Source of the DNA: Thioalkalivibrio nitratireducens DSM 14787
GTDB taxonomy: Bacteria > Pseudomonadota > Gammaproteobacteria > Ectothiorhodospirales > Ectothiorhodospiraceae
Direction of reading: 5' to 3'
Length of the DNA stretch: 64,000 nt
Assembly (NCBI RefSeq): GCF_000321415.2
Contig: NC_019902.2
Coordinates: 3,348,001-3,412,000, forward strand
How positions within the stretch are numbered: position 1 is the first letter of the stretch; every line of letters starts with the position of its first letter. Shown piece by piece: positions 55,658-64,000 of this stretch. The position numbers and the translations under genes were made by a program. The notes beneath the pieces were generated by a model. The model did no database searches. It saw only the letters and a program-made list of their open reading frames with translations, and was not told where the DNA came from.

Positions 55658-56461
55658 CTACCCGATCTCCTGCGTCACTCGGCATTTGGGATAGCCAGAG
55701 CAACCCCAGAACTGCTGACCCGCACGGGCACCGCGGCGAACGTTGCGGATCACCATCGGGCTACCGCAGGCCGGACACGCGCGCTCGGCGGTGGGATCCG
55801 CGCGCTTCTTCAGGTTGCTCACATGGTTCCGGTGTGTCTCCATCGATGGCCGCATGCGGCCCGATTCCAGGTCGGAAACCAGTCCCCGAACCTGCTCCTC
55901 CGCGAACACGCGCTCGTGGAACGACTTGATGTGACGAATGTATCCGAGACCCTTCGTCACGTTCGGCGGCATCGGCGTCTTGAAACGGCTGTCGCCCATG
56001 AAGACCACCACGGAGTGGACCGTGTCGGACGGAACCCCGAGGATTTCTTCCACCGCCTTCACGTGCTTGTAGTTCTGCCGCAGGGGGTTCTGAAAGCGGA
56101 AGGTTTTCCGGAAGATCTTCTGCGTCCATTGCGGCTCCCGCTCCCCGCCGAAGATCCAGCCGCCCATGTTCTTCGTCTCGATCACGAAGATACCGAAGGG
56201 GGACACGATCACGTGGTCGACTTGAGTGGTGCCGTCACGCGTCCGCAGCGTGACATTGTGCAGCGGAACATAGGTGTCGGGATCCAGCAGCCTCCGGGCC
56301 GAAACGCGCACCACCCACTCTCCCAGATAACCTTTCACGGCTGGAAGAGCCAGTAACGCGAACAGAAGCCCCAGGACCGCAGGAATCGCAAACAGCCACC
56401 AAGCCTGAGCGAAGGCCTGGATAATCGGAGTGATGAAATCCATAGGCGGCATCTCGGCCAT
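55658..56461 (-). CDS. Membrane-anchored NERD protein with topoisomerase-type zinc finger
   Basis: A 267-aa protein. An N-terminal membrane segment (WWLFAIPAVLGLLFALLALP) is followed by a NERD nuclease domain (HNVTLRTRDGTTQVDHVIVS then PFGIFVIETKNMGGWIFGG: D and ExK present) and a C-terminal C4 zinc finger (ACPACGSPMVIRNVRRGARA, FWGCSGYPKC) like that of topoisomerase I. It converges on the NERD-helicase gene. Starts at 56461 or 56443 are both possible. Confidence 0.85.
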   Translation of the reverse strand: MAEMPPMDFITPIIQAFAQAWWLFAIPAVLGLLFALLALPAVKGYLGEWVVRVSARRLLDPDTYVPLHNVTLRTRDGTTQVDHVIVSPFGIFVIETKNMGGWIFGGEREPQWTQKIFRKTFRFQNPLRQNYKHVKAVEEILGVPSDTVHSVVVFMGDSRFKTPMPPNVTKGLGYIRHIKSFHERVFAEEQVRGLVSDLESGRMRPSMETHRNHVSNLKKRADPTAERACPACGSPMVIRNVRRGARAGQQFWGCSGYPKCRVTQEIG

Positions 56462-56503
56462 TGAAAGCAACTCGGTTAGACGCGATTCACCACTCCGCAG
56501 CCT

Positions 56504-57070
56504 TCAGCACGGTGCTGCGATCCAGAAGCGATTGTCCGGATTGTAAAGCGCCTCCCTCCGCAGGGCATCCCAATCCCAGCGTGACCAAACGTCGCTGGAT
56601 ACCCGGATGTGCATGGAACGTGCCTCCAACCGCGCCAGGGCAGCCTGGCGGTCGTGATGCAGATCCTCATCAACCGTGACCATGATTGCGATCCGTCCTG
56701 ATCCAAACCAGGAGCCTTCGATGTCTACCACGACACCGTCACGTTCGACATCGGCGCGACAGTCACCCAATGGCCCACGCTCGCCTGAGGGTAAGGCAAC
56801 CGCCTGGTCGGCAACAATCAGTTGTTTCGCCGCCCAGCGCAAAGCTTCCTCCGGAGCCCGAGGACAAGGCGTGCCACACTCGTGCTCGAAATGGTCCGGC
56901 TGCCCAGCGCCTCGTCTCGGCAGTACGATCTCTCCGCAGATTGGGCAACAATAGGCTGGCTCGTGAGCGCCGCTCAAAGGTTCATCGAAGACGCAGACTG
57001 ACGAGTGAAGCGTGCCAGGTGGCTCGGGGACGGCGGCGGCGAAAGTCTGAAACAGCGGGGATCGAGGCAT
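56504..57070 (-). CDS. CoiA-like protein with zinc motif
   Basis: A 188-aa protein. YCCPICGEIVLPRRGAGQPD then HFEHECG resembles the CoiA family's N-terminal zinc element (CxxC...HFxH). The C-terminal part has strand-helix pattern with VVVDIEGSWFGSGRIAIMVT, possibly a nuclease-like core. CoiA-like proteins act in DNA uptake and are also seen near defence genes. Similarity is weak outside the zinc region. Confidence 0.5.
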   Translation of the reverse strand: MPRSPLFQTFAAAVPEPPGTLHSSVCVFDEPLSGAHEPAYCCPICGEIVLPRRGAGQPDHFEHECGTPCPRAPEEALRWAAKQLIVADQAVALPSGERGPLGDCRADVERDGVVVDIEGSWFGSGRIAIMVTVDEDLHHDRQAALARLEARSMHIRVSSDVWSRWDWDALRREALYNPDNRFWIAAPC

Positions 57071-57117
57071 GGAACATCTCCGTCGGCATGAGTGGAATTC
57101 ACGGTCATGGAGCGAAG

Positions 57118-58179
57118 ATGGCAGGGAGCGAACAGGAAAAAACCGGGCAAAACCCGACAGAAAACCGACATGAACTCGCTGCCGCAGCGAAGATTCTGGG
57201 CGGCATCGCGGAAAACTGGGATGAGCGCAACCAGAAACCCGTCACCCTACTCCGGGCGCTTTGCCGCCTCACTGCGGAAGCTTCCGGAGCACGGACCCCC
57301 TTGTTCTCCTTCGAAGATCTCGCGAGAGCAGCGGCAGGGATCGATGGGAAGGCGTGGGCCTGGGGCATCGACCGCAACAGCAAACTCGACCTCGATTCCA
57401 AAAAGGAGCCGCGAGCGAGCCGCAAAGTCCGTACCGCCTTCGATAGCCTGCAAGCAATCTGGGCTCGCAAACAGGAGGGCGTCGCGCAGCACTTCCGCGA
57501 TGATCTGGGTTGGGCCGAGGTTCCAGAGCTCGGCAAGAATTCTGGTGGTGGAAGGGGACACCCAACCGAGTACTTTCTGATCCTCCAGGCGCTTTCCAGT
57601 CAAACCGACCCGCCCAGCGATCGACGCTATCGGGTCCCTGAAGGAGGCCTGCGATACCACACGGACGACAGCGAGCAGCGGCGATGGCTGACCCGTGCGA
57701 TGTCGGAGGGCTTTCTCCTGACCGGATGGCGAGCCGGATTCTTCGTTCTGTTGATCTTCGGCTCGCTGTTGTTTGCCTTACTGTTTGGCTCCGTGGCGCT
57801 GGCGGGAATTCTGGGATGGTTTCCGCTTCCCACCACCCTTGCGGCAATTTTTCTCGCTGCGGCCGTACTCGTAAGCGGCGCAATGCCTCTCAAGCGCCTC
57901 GCTGAAGATCGAATGATCCGCGCACCTTGGTGGCTCCAGGGGATTTTCGATCCCCATGACGACAAGCTCCTTCTGCTGCGCCGCAACCAAGCACGACAGG
58001 CGAACGAAGTGGTTCTCATGCGCTTCCTGGCGAAATGCCCGATCTGTGGCTCCAAGGTGCGTGTTCATCCGGGCGGGCGGGAATTCCACGGGCGAATCGT
58101 CGGCCGCTGCGGACAGGTTCCACTGGAACACGTGTTCGCGTTCGATCCGTTTACCCGTGTCGGTAAGGCGTTGCGGTGA
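57118..58179 (+). CDS. Unknown membrane protein of the island
   Basis: A 353-aa protein: a soluble N-terminal part (KILGGIAENWDERNQKPVTL; RALCRLTAEASG), two adjacent membrane segments (FFVLLIFGSLLFALLFGSVA; TTLAAIFLAAAVLVSGAMPL), then a cytoplasmic end with a helix (NQARQANEVVLMRFLAKCPI) and a CPIC...RCGQ zinc motif. Start at 57118, preceded by GGAG. I do not recognise the family. It is divergent from the CoiA-like gene and lies ahead of the type III-like operon. Confidence 0.65.
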   Translation: MAGSEQEKTGQNPTENRHELAAAAKILGGIAENWDERNQKPVTLLRALCRLTAEASGARTPLFSFEDLARAAAGIDGKAWAWGIDRNSKLDLDSKKEPRASRKVRTAFDSLQAIWARKQEGVAQHFRDDLGWAEVPELGKNSGGGRGHPTEYFLILQALSSQTDPPSDRRYRVPEGGLRYHTDDSEQRRWLTRAMSEGFLLTGWRAGFFVLLIFGSLLFALLFGSVALAGILGWFPLPTTLAAIFLAAAVLVSGAMPLKRLAEDRMIRAPWWLQGIFDPHDDKLLLLRRNQARQANEVVLMRFLAKCPICGSKVRVHPGGREFHGRIVGRCGQVPLEHVFAFDPFTRVGKALR

Positions 58180-58345
58180 CGAGCACGGCGTGTGAGAAGC
58201 CGCGTCAACTCCACTAGACTGACAGTGCAACACGCCAACCGGATTGCCCGGCCGGCACTGCACCGGCCAAGACATTTCGCGAAGATTTGCCGGGCCCGCC
58301 ACCGCCCATAGTGGCATTCGGCCCCGACTGGACGAGAAAAAGCGC

Positions 58346-61300
58346 ATGCCCGAAACCTTGAACCGCATCCAGGAAACCCTGCTGGCGCTGTTGCCAGAGG
58401 ACGGGAGCAGCATCGGGAATATGGCAGCGCGCCAACGGCTGTCCGAGACCCTTGGCGAAGATGTGTCCGGTGCCGATTACGAGGCGGCACGCCATGCGCT
58501 GCTGCGCGACGGGCGTATCGGCAAGGGCCGTGGTCGCGGTGGTTCAATCCATCGAATTCAGCATGCGACCCATGGCGACACTGAATTCAGCCTACGCACC
58601 CTGGAGGCCCCAGGGCCGGCGGCCCCGAAACCGCCTGGAGGCCAAAGCCCGCGAACCGAGCGCGCACCGTGCGGCGCGCGTGGCCTATCCAATCAGGTTC
58701 TCTCGTACCGCCACGACGACAAGCGCAAGAACAACCCACATGTCGGCATGGTGGACACCCACTCGGATGGCGTCGAGGAACGAAAGACCTGGCGCTACGA
58801 TCCGCATCTGGCCCCGGAACTGCAATTCGACGTCGGCCGGGCGCAGATCGAACGGATCATCGACGACGCCCTGGCCTCCGGCGAGCCGGAGCAGATGCAG
58901 GCGGCGCTGGAAGAACTCAAGCGGCTGCAATCCCCCTTTCTGAACTGGGCCGGCAAGGCCGAGCGCACCGCCTTCACCGTCGATACCGTGTCGCTGCATG
59001 TGCACGAACGCATCGACCCGGCCACGATCCTGGCGGCATTGCAGAAGCGCCTCCGCGACAGCAAGGGCAAGGCTGCGCCCGCCTTCCAGCCCGACCTGTT
59101 CCATGCCCCGTTCGAGAACCTGCCGCTGCGTGACGCCATCGACTTCTACAAGCACGACCGCGACTGGGCAAACCGGCTGATCACGGGTGATTCGCTGCTG
59201 GTGATGAACTCGCTGCTGCAGAAGGAAGGCATGGCCGGCCAGGTCCAGATGATCTACATCGACCCGCCCTACGGCATCAAGTACGGCTCCAACTTTCAGC
59301 CCTTCGTCAACAAGCGCGACGTGAAGGACCGCAACGACGCAGACCTGACCCAGGAACCGGAAATGATCAAGGCGTTCCGGGACACCTGGGAGCTGGGGAT
59401 TCATTCGTACCTGACCTATCTTCGCGATCGGCTGTTGCTGGCACGGGAACTGCTGCATGAGTCGGGGAGCGTGTTCGTGCAGATTTCGGATGAGAACCTG
59501 CATCATGTGCGGGAGATCATGGATGAAGTGTTCGGAGAAGATAATTGTAGTGGCGTGATCCCTTTCCTGACCACCACGTCGCAAAGCGCAGTTGGCATCG
59601 GATCTGTTGCTGATTACCTGATTTGGTATTCAAAGAACAGAGGTGTATTAAAGTACCGACAGCTATATTTGAATAAGGTTACAGCGGCAACGGGGGGATG
59701 GGCCTTGAATCATGCCAGATTCGACGGGTACGTCCTTAGACCACTTACAAGGCACGAACGGAAACACCGGGATCGCTTGCCAACGAACGTTTCTCTTTAC
59801 AGGCTCGATAATCTAACCTCTCAAGGAGTGACTCCTACAGGCACAGTACGTTTCTCCTTCCATGGGCAACATTTTCACCCCGGCGACCGAAACCACTGGA
59901 AAACGACAATTTCAGGAATGAGATTTCTTGCAAAAGCTGGCCGACTTCAGCAATCCACCAACTCAGTCCAGTATGTTCGGTATTTCGACGATTTTCCGGT
60001 TCAGCCTATTACTAATGTGTGGTCAGATGTTACACAAGCAGGGTTCGTGGACGAGAAGTCTTATGTTGTGCAAACGATCACGAAAGTCATCGAGCGCTGC
60101 GTCCTGATGACCACCGACCCGGGCGACCTGGTGCTCGATCCCACCTGCGGATCCGGAACCACCGCCTTTGTCGCCGAGAAGTGGGGACGGCGCTGGATCA
60201 CCTGCGACACCTCGAGGGTTTCGGTTACGCTGGCGAAACAGCGGCTGATGACCGCGAGCTACGACTACTACGAACTCAAGCATCCACACGAGGGCTTGCG
60301 AGGCGGTTTCATTTACAAGACGGTGCCTCATGTCACGCTGAAGTCGATCGCGAACAATCCGGAAATCGACGAAATCCATGCGCGCATGCACCCGGCGGTC
60401 GTGCAAGCGCTGGACGAGCTGAACGCAGCGCTGAAGGGCAAGGCGCCCCGGTTCAAGGTCACGGAGGGCGGGCGCAAGGGCACACAGGTGGATTTCTCCG
60501 CCCCCGCCAGCGCCACTGTAGAGTTACCCTCCGGTGAGCAGGTCGCCGCCAACGCCCTGTTGGAATGGGAGGTGCCCTTCGATTTCCCGCCGGACTGGCC
60601 GGAGGCCGCGCGCACGGTTTTCGATGGCTTCCACGCTGCACGGCGGGCGATGCAGCGGGCGATGGACGCTTCGATCGCGGCTCACGCCGGGCAGGAAGTG
60701 CTGTACGACCAAACCGATGTGAGCCGCCAGAAGCTGCGCATCTCGGGGCCGTTTACCGTCGAGGCGGTACCGTTTGCGACCGTGCTCGGTCTGGACGAGG
60801 CCGAGAGGCCACGCGAGGCCGACGTGGCCGTGGCGCGCTCGGGTGCGACGTCCCGGCAAAAAGTCTGGCGTGAAGAGTTGCTGAAGGCCGGGATTCGCGG
60901 CAAGGGCGGGCAGAAGCTGCGGCTGATGGACCTCGACACCCTACCCGGTACCCATTACATCCACGCCGTTGGCACCGTCGCGGACACCGGCGAGCGCGTC
61001 GCGGTGAGTTTCGGTCCGGAGCACGCAGCGCTGGAGCAGCGACAGGTCGAGATCGCGATGCGCGAAGCGGGCGAGCTGTTCCCACTGCCGAGGCTGCTGG
61101 TGTTCTGCGCTTTCACCTTCGACCCGGAAGCAGCGAAGGATATCGACAACATCAAGGGTATCCAGGCGCTGAAGGTACAGATGAATACCGACCTACTGAC
61201 CGAAGACCTGAAGAAGGCGCGCGCCGGCAACGAGTCGTTCTGGCTGATGGGCCAGCCGGATGTCGAGGTCCGCACGCTCAAGGACGGCCAACTGCAGGTC

Positions 61301-61645
61301 GAGGTGCATGGCTTCGACTACTTCGATACCAAGACCGGCGAGCTGCGCTCCGGCGGCAAGAAGAACATTGCGCTGTGGGAACTGGATACCGACTACGACA
61401 ACCGTTCGCTGTACCCGCGGCAGGTCTTCTTCCCGATGGCCGGTGGCAAGGAAGGCTGGTTCAAGCTGCGCAAGGACATTCGCGCCGAGTTGAACGAAGA
61501 CCTGCTGGAGCGTTTTCATGGCACGAAGTCCCTGCCGTTCGTGCCGGGCGACAACCGCTGCATCGCGGTCAAGATCGTCGATGATCGTGGCATCGAATCG
61601 CTGAGGGTGATCCGGCTGGACGCAACGACAGGTGACGGACCATGA
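58346..61645 (+). CDS. mod: Type III-like DNA methyltransferase (Mod)
   Basis: A 1099-aa beta-class N6-adenine or N4-cytosine methyltransferase. An N-terminal winged-helix-like segment (residues 1-70) precedes MIYIDPPYGIKYG (motif IV, ~307) and FxGxG-like DPTCGSGTTAFVAEKWG (~598), in the order used by type III Mod proteins. Residues ~402-582, between the motifs, form the target-recognition domain and are encoded by clearly AT-richer DNA. The C-terminal ~450 residues are Mod-specific. It is longer than most Mod proteins (~650 aa). The ATG at 58346 has GAGAAAAA upstream. The ATPase gene starts inside its stop codon. Confidence 0.9.
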   Translation: MPETLNRIQETLLALLPEDGSSIGNMAARQRLSETLGEDVSGADYEAARHALLRDGRIGKGRGRGGSIHRIQHATHGDTEFSLRTLEAPGPAAPKPPGGQSPRTERAPCGARGLSNQVLSYRHDDKRKNNPHVGMVDTHSDGVEERKTWRYDPHLAPELQFDVGRAQIERIIDDALASGEPEQMQAALEELKRLQSPFLNWAGKAERTAFTVDTVSLHVHERIDPATILAALQKRLRDSKGKAAPAFQPDLFHAPFENLPLRDAIDFYKHDRDWANRLITGDSLLVMNSLLQKEGMAGQVQMIYIDPPYGIKYGSNFQPFVNKRDVKDRNDADLTQEPEMIKAFRDTWELGIHSYLTYLRDRLLLARELLHESGSVFVQISDENLHHVREIMDEVFGEDNCSGVIPFLTTTSQSAVGIGSVADYLIWYSKNRGVLKYRQLYLNKVTAATGGWALNHARFDGYVLRPLTRHERKHRDRLPTNVSLYRLDNLTSQGVTPTGTVRFSFHGQHFHPGDRNHWKTTISGMRFLAKAGRLQQSTNSVQYVRYFDDFPVQPITNVWSDVTQAGFVDEKSYVVQTITKVIERCVLMTTDPGDLVLDPTCGSGTTAFVAEKWGRRWITCDTSRVSVTLAKQRLMTASYDYYELKHPHEGLRGGFIYKTVPHVTLKSIANNPEIDEIHARMHPAVVQALDELNAALKGKAPRFKVTEGGRKGTQVDFSAPASATVELPSGEQVAANALLEWEVPFDFPPDWPEAARTVFDGFHAARRAMQRAMDASIAAHAGQEVLYDQTDVSRQKLRISGPFTVEAVPFATVLGLDEAERPREADVAVARSGATSRQKVWREELLKAGIRGKGGQKLRLMDLDTLPGTHYIHAVGTVADTGERVAVSFGPEHAALEQRQVEIAMREAGELFPLPRLLVFCAFTFDPEAAKDIDNIKGIQALKVQMNTDLLTEDLKKARAGNESFWLMGQPDVEVRTLKDGQLQVEVHGFDYFDTKTGELRSGGKKNIALWELDTDYDNRSLYPRQVFFPMAGGKEGWFKLRKDIRAELNEDLLERFHGTKSLPFVPGDNRCIAVKIVDDRGIESLRVIRLDATTGDGP

Positions 61646-62808
61646 AGCCCAAGAGTCTCTCGCTGCGAGAGTTCGCACAGATCCGCGAAGCCGATGTCCA
61701 TTTTGGCGATCTGACCGTTCTGGTGGGGCCCCAAGCCACGGGCAAGAGTGTCTTCCTGCAACTGCTCAAGCTGATTGTGGACTGGCCGTCAATTCACGAT
61801 GAGTTCCGGCGGTTCAACATCGACTGGGGCGGAGACCTCGCCAGCTTCCTGGAACTCTATTTCGGCGAAGGAATGTCTGGAATCTGGTTGCCGAATACCA
61901 GCCGCCTGACGGTCGACGGCGCTGAGACAGACCTGGCCGACTTTGCCAAAGGCCGCCGCAGAACAGCCCGCGACGAACGCTTTTTCTTCATTCCGGCCCA
62001 GCGTGTAATGAGCCTGCGCGACGGGCTTACCCGAACGTTCACCGAGTACCGTTCCGGAGACCCGTTTGCGCTGCGTGCGTTCAGCGAACGTTTGCATCAG
62101 CTTATTCAAAATGAGTTTGCACAGAAGCCAGAACTTTTCCCCCAAAGCAACCGGCTGAACAACGCGTACCGCGAACTGATCTCCAAACATATTTTCGGCG
62201 GATTCGGCTTGGAAAGCGGGTCGGAGAAATTCCAGCGGCGGGTGACCCTGAAGGCACCGGGAAACGGCAGCGCGCTGCCCTATCTCGTCTGGTCGGCCGG
62301 GCAGCGGGAGTTCGTTCCCCTGCTGCTGGGGTTCTACTGGCTGATGCCGCCGAGCAAGGTCTCCCGGCGCGACAAGCTGGAGTGGGTCGTGATCGAGGAA
62401 CTCGAGATGGGACTGCACCCGAACGCGATCTCGGCGACGATGGCGCTGGTCCTGGAGCTTCTCTGCCGCGGCTATCGGGTCTGTCTGTCCACACACTCGA
62501 CCCATGTCCTCGACGTGGTCTGGGCCCTGGGTTTTCTCAAGAAGAACGGTGGGCAGGCCAAGGATGTGCTCCGCATGCTCGGGTTGAAGTCGACGGCTCG
62601 CACGAAGCAGATCGCGGGCGACGCGTTGAGCAAGGACTGCCGGGTCTACTACTTCAGGCCGGACGGTGTGGTGAAAGATATTTCGGACTTGGATCCCGGG
62701 GCGGCTGACGAGGCCGAATCCGGATGGGGTGGACTCAGCGGCTTCTCCGGGCACGTCGGGGATGTCGTGGCCGAGGTGGCAAATCGTGGTCCCTCGGAGA
62801 AGCGCTGA
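61642..62808 (+). CDS. AAA ATPase (OLD/RecF-like) embedded in the type III operon
   Basis: A 388-aa SMC/ABC-type ATPase: Walker A LVGPQATGKSVFLQ, signature-like LVWSAGQREFVPLLLGF, Walker B EWVVIEELEMGLHPNAI and H-loop LSTHSTHVLDVVW. There is no TOPRIM domain. Its ATG overlaps the mod stop and its stop overlaps the next start (TGATG), so it is made together with Mod and the downstream proteins. ATPases of this kind are typical of defence systems such as OLD, Septu and retron-associated ATPases. Its presence between mod and res is not part of classical type III restriction. Confidence 0.85.
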   Translation: MKPKSLSLREFAQIREADVHFGDLTVLVGPQATGKSVFLQLLKLIVDWPSIHDEFRRFNIDWGGDLASFLELYFGEGMSGIWLPNTSRLTVDGAETDLADFAKGRRRTARDERFFFIPAQRVMSLRDGLTRTFTEYRSGDPFALRAFSERLHQLIQNEFAQKPELFPQSNRLNNAYRELISKHIFGGFGLESGSEKFQRRVTLKAPGNGSALPYLVWSAGQREFVPLLLGFYWLMPPSKVSRRDKLEWVVIEELEMGLHPNAISATMALVLELLCRGYRVCLSTHSTHVLDVVWALGFLKKNGGQAKDVLRMLGLKSTARTKQIAGDALSKDCRVYYFRPDGVVKDISDLDPGAADEAESGWGGLSGFSGHVGDVVAEVANRGPSEKR

Positions 62809-63287
62809 TGAAATTCAAGGAGGCAGTGGAAGCCGCCGCGCACCCGTTGAACGACAGCTACAACCCCGGAAAGCAGGCCCTGAAGCGCGAGCACCGCGCT
62901 CAGGTCCGGGGGCGCGACCGTGCGTTCACGGGGAGCGTCGACATCGATGGAGCGTTACAGGCGGACCCCCGATATCGTCATGATCCGCGCTGGGATTACG
63001 GCTTGGGTTATGAACATCGGTCGGGTCACGAACAGGCCGTGTGGATTGAAGTGCACCCTGCCTCGACCAGCGAAGTGCGTGCAGTCATCCAGAAGCTGCA
63101 ATGGCTGAAGCGATACCTGAGCGACCGCGCACCAGCGCTGAATCGTATAACCGTGATGATGGGTAAGCAGAAACCCTTCGTGTGGCTGGCGACGTCCGCG
63201 GTAAAAATTCCACCGAACACGCCGCAAGCCCGTCTGTTGCGGGCGCACGGTCTGGACCTGCCACGCCAACAGATCACACTTCCATGA
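62808..63287 (+). CDS. Small protein of the type III-like operon, possible PD-(D/E)xK relative
   Basis: A 159-aa protein. RWDYGLGYEHRSGHEQAVWI EVHPASTSEVRAVIQKLQWL has the spacing of a PD-(D/E)xK nuclease core (D...E-x-K, then helix), with His where Lys is usual. The start overlaps the ATPase stop by one base, and the end overlaps the res start by four. It is likely a partner of the ATPase. The nuclease idea is inference; a non-catalytic or immunity role is equally possible. Confidence 0.65.
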   Translation: MKFKEAVEAAAHPLNDSYNPGKQALKREHRAQVRGRDRAFTGSVDIDGALQADPRYRHDPRWDYGLGYEHRSGHEQAVWIEVHPASTSEVRAVIQKLQWLKRYLSDRAPALNRITVMMGKQKPFVWLATSAVKIPPNTPQARLLRAHGLDLPRQQITLP

Positions 63288-64000
63288 ACACTCCGACCTC
63301 GCTGATCCTGAACTCGCCGTACGATCCCCCGGCCCGCCATTGGGAGCAGGACGCGAATGGCAAGGTGCTGCAGGTGGTGGATGGTCGCCGACGGGCTGCC
63401 TACGAGCTGTACGACACCCGGAACAACACCCGGCGCATCGAAGATCTGGAGACGGTGAACCGGATTCGCGAGCGTGTGGACCAGTGGCGCGCGCACGGCT
63501 GGCCCGGAGTCACCAGCGTCACGCGGCAGTTGCTGGAGCACTGGCACGCGCGCGGCGAGTGGGTGCCGGGTTCCAGGAGCTGGATCGGCGGGCCGCGGCC
63601 ATTTCCGTTCTACTTCTGCCAGTTGGAGGCGATCGAATCCCTGATCTGGTGGCTGGAGGCGCCGGACCCGTACCGGCAGGGCATCTACCTGCAGGGCGAT
63701 GGTGGGCCGTGGGAACGCGTCTGCAACAAGATGGCTACGGGCTCCGGAAAAACCCCGGTCATGGCCCTGATCATCACCTGGCAGGCTTTGAACGCGATCC
63801 AGTACCCGAAGGATCGCCGCTTTTCGCGCGCTGTTCTGGTGATCGCCCCGGGGATTACCGTGAAGAACCGCCTGCAAGTCTTGTACCCCGGCGACCCGCG
63901 CAACGTCTACGACGAGTTTCACCTCTGCCCGAACGAATCCCTGCGGCAGCGGCTGAACCAGGTCGAGGTGCGCGTGGAGAATTGGCACACGTTGATGCCG
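63284..64000 (+). CDS. res: Type III-like restriction helicase (Res), start only
   Basis: The first 239 codons of a gene running off the window. NSPYDPPARHWEQDANGKVL and ESLIWWLEAPDPYRQGIYLQ are typical of Res N-termini. NKMATGSGKTPVMALIITWQ is the helicase Walker A motif. The remaining helicase motifs and the C-terminal endonuclease domain must lie beyond 64000. Its ATG overlaps the previous stop (ATGA). Confidence 0.88.
   Translation, partial: MNTPTSLILNSPYDPPARHWEQDANGKVLQVVDGRRRAAYELYDTRNNTRRIEDLETVNRIRERVDQWRAHGWPGVTSVTRQLLEHWHARGEWVPGSRSWIGGPRPFPFYFCQLEAIESLIWWLEAPDPYRQGIYLQGDGGPWERVCNKMATGSGKTPVMALIITWQALNAIQYPKDRRFSRAVLVIAPGITVKNRLQVLYPGDPRNVYDEFHLCPNESLRQRLNQVEVRVENWHTLMP

Overview
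The window is GC-rich chromosomal DNA from a chemolithoautotrophic, sulfur-oxidising gammaproteobacterium. The gene content best fits a Thioalkalivibrio-like member of the Ectothiorhodospiraceae. This rests on a complete heterodisulfide-reductase-like (sHdr) sulfur-oxidation operon with two lipoate-binding proteins, a soxB gene, and standard gammaproteobacterial housekeeping blocks (rpsF-rpsR-DUF2232-rplI-dnaB-alr and hflK-hflC-DUF2065-hisZ-purA). The species is an inference.

Region 1 (1-21 kb) is sulfur metabolism. Reading leftwards from 17.1 kb come rhodanese and TusA, then sHdrC1-B1-A-hyp-C2-B2, then LbpA-DsrE-LbpA. After a TonB receptor/DUF302 insert and an IS1182-type element come a 144-aa unknown protein and a lipoate-protein ligase whose likely job is to charge the LbpA proteins. 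The predicted sulfur path is rhodanese to TusA to DsrE to the sHdr complex, with LbpA as the lipoyl carrier. A Tat-exported SoxB (thiosulfohydrolase) and an M48 protease lie to the right. The IS1182-type element sits in the apex of a REP palindrome and carries a 498-bp internal tandem duplication plus two frameshifts.

Region 2 (21-43.5 kb) is mostly housekeeping: alr, dnaB, ribosomal proteins L9/S18/S6, rlmB, rnr (with a very long disordered tail), tRNA-Leu(CAG) with a clear promoter, purA, hisZ, hflC, hflK, malic enzyme, a glutathionyl-hydroquinone-reductase-like GST and an AbrB-type membrane protein. An array of inverted GGGGTCAGGTCTC-type repeats at 40.6-40.9 kb begins a less stable stretch with small unknown genes and a DUF2237 gene fragment.

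Region 3 (43.7-64 kb) is an accessory and defence island. It holds a BrnT/BrnA-like toxin-antitoxin pair and a 3.45-kb four-gene transposon. The transposon has inverted repeats and a 6-bp target duplication and splits an Rpn/DUF4351 gene whose two halves can be rejoined in frame. Remnants of a DUF433/DUF5615 pair and an MNT nucleotidyltransferase follow. Then come a 1362-aa methyltransferase-PLD-helicase-DUF3427-S24 fusion carrying an in-frame palindromic repeat, with a coupled NUDIX gene; two NERD-domain proteins; a CoiA-like protein; and an unknown membrane protein. The window ends in a type III-like restriction-modification operon (mod, AAA ATPase, small PD-(D/E)xK-like protein, res) whose four genes overlap by 1-4 bases. 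That ATPase-containing type III-like module and the helicase/NUDIX pair are the best candidates for undescribed systems; the sHdr-LbpA cluster with its own ligase is the main metabolic system.
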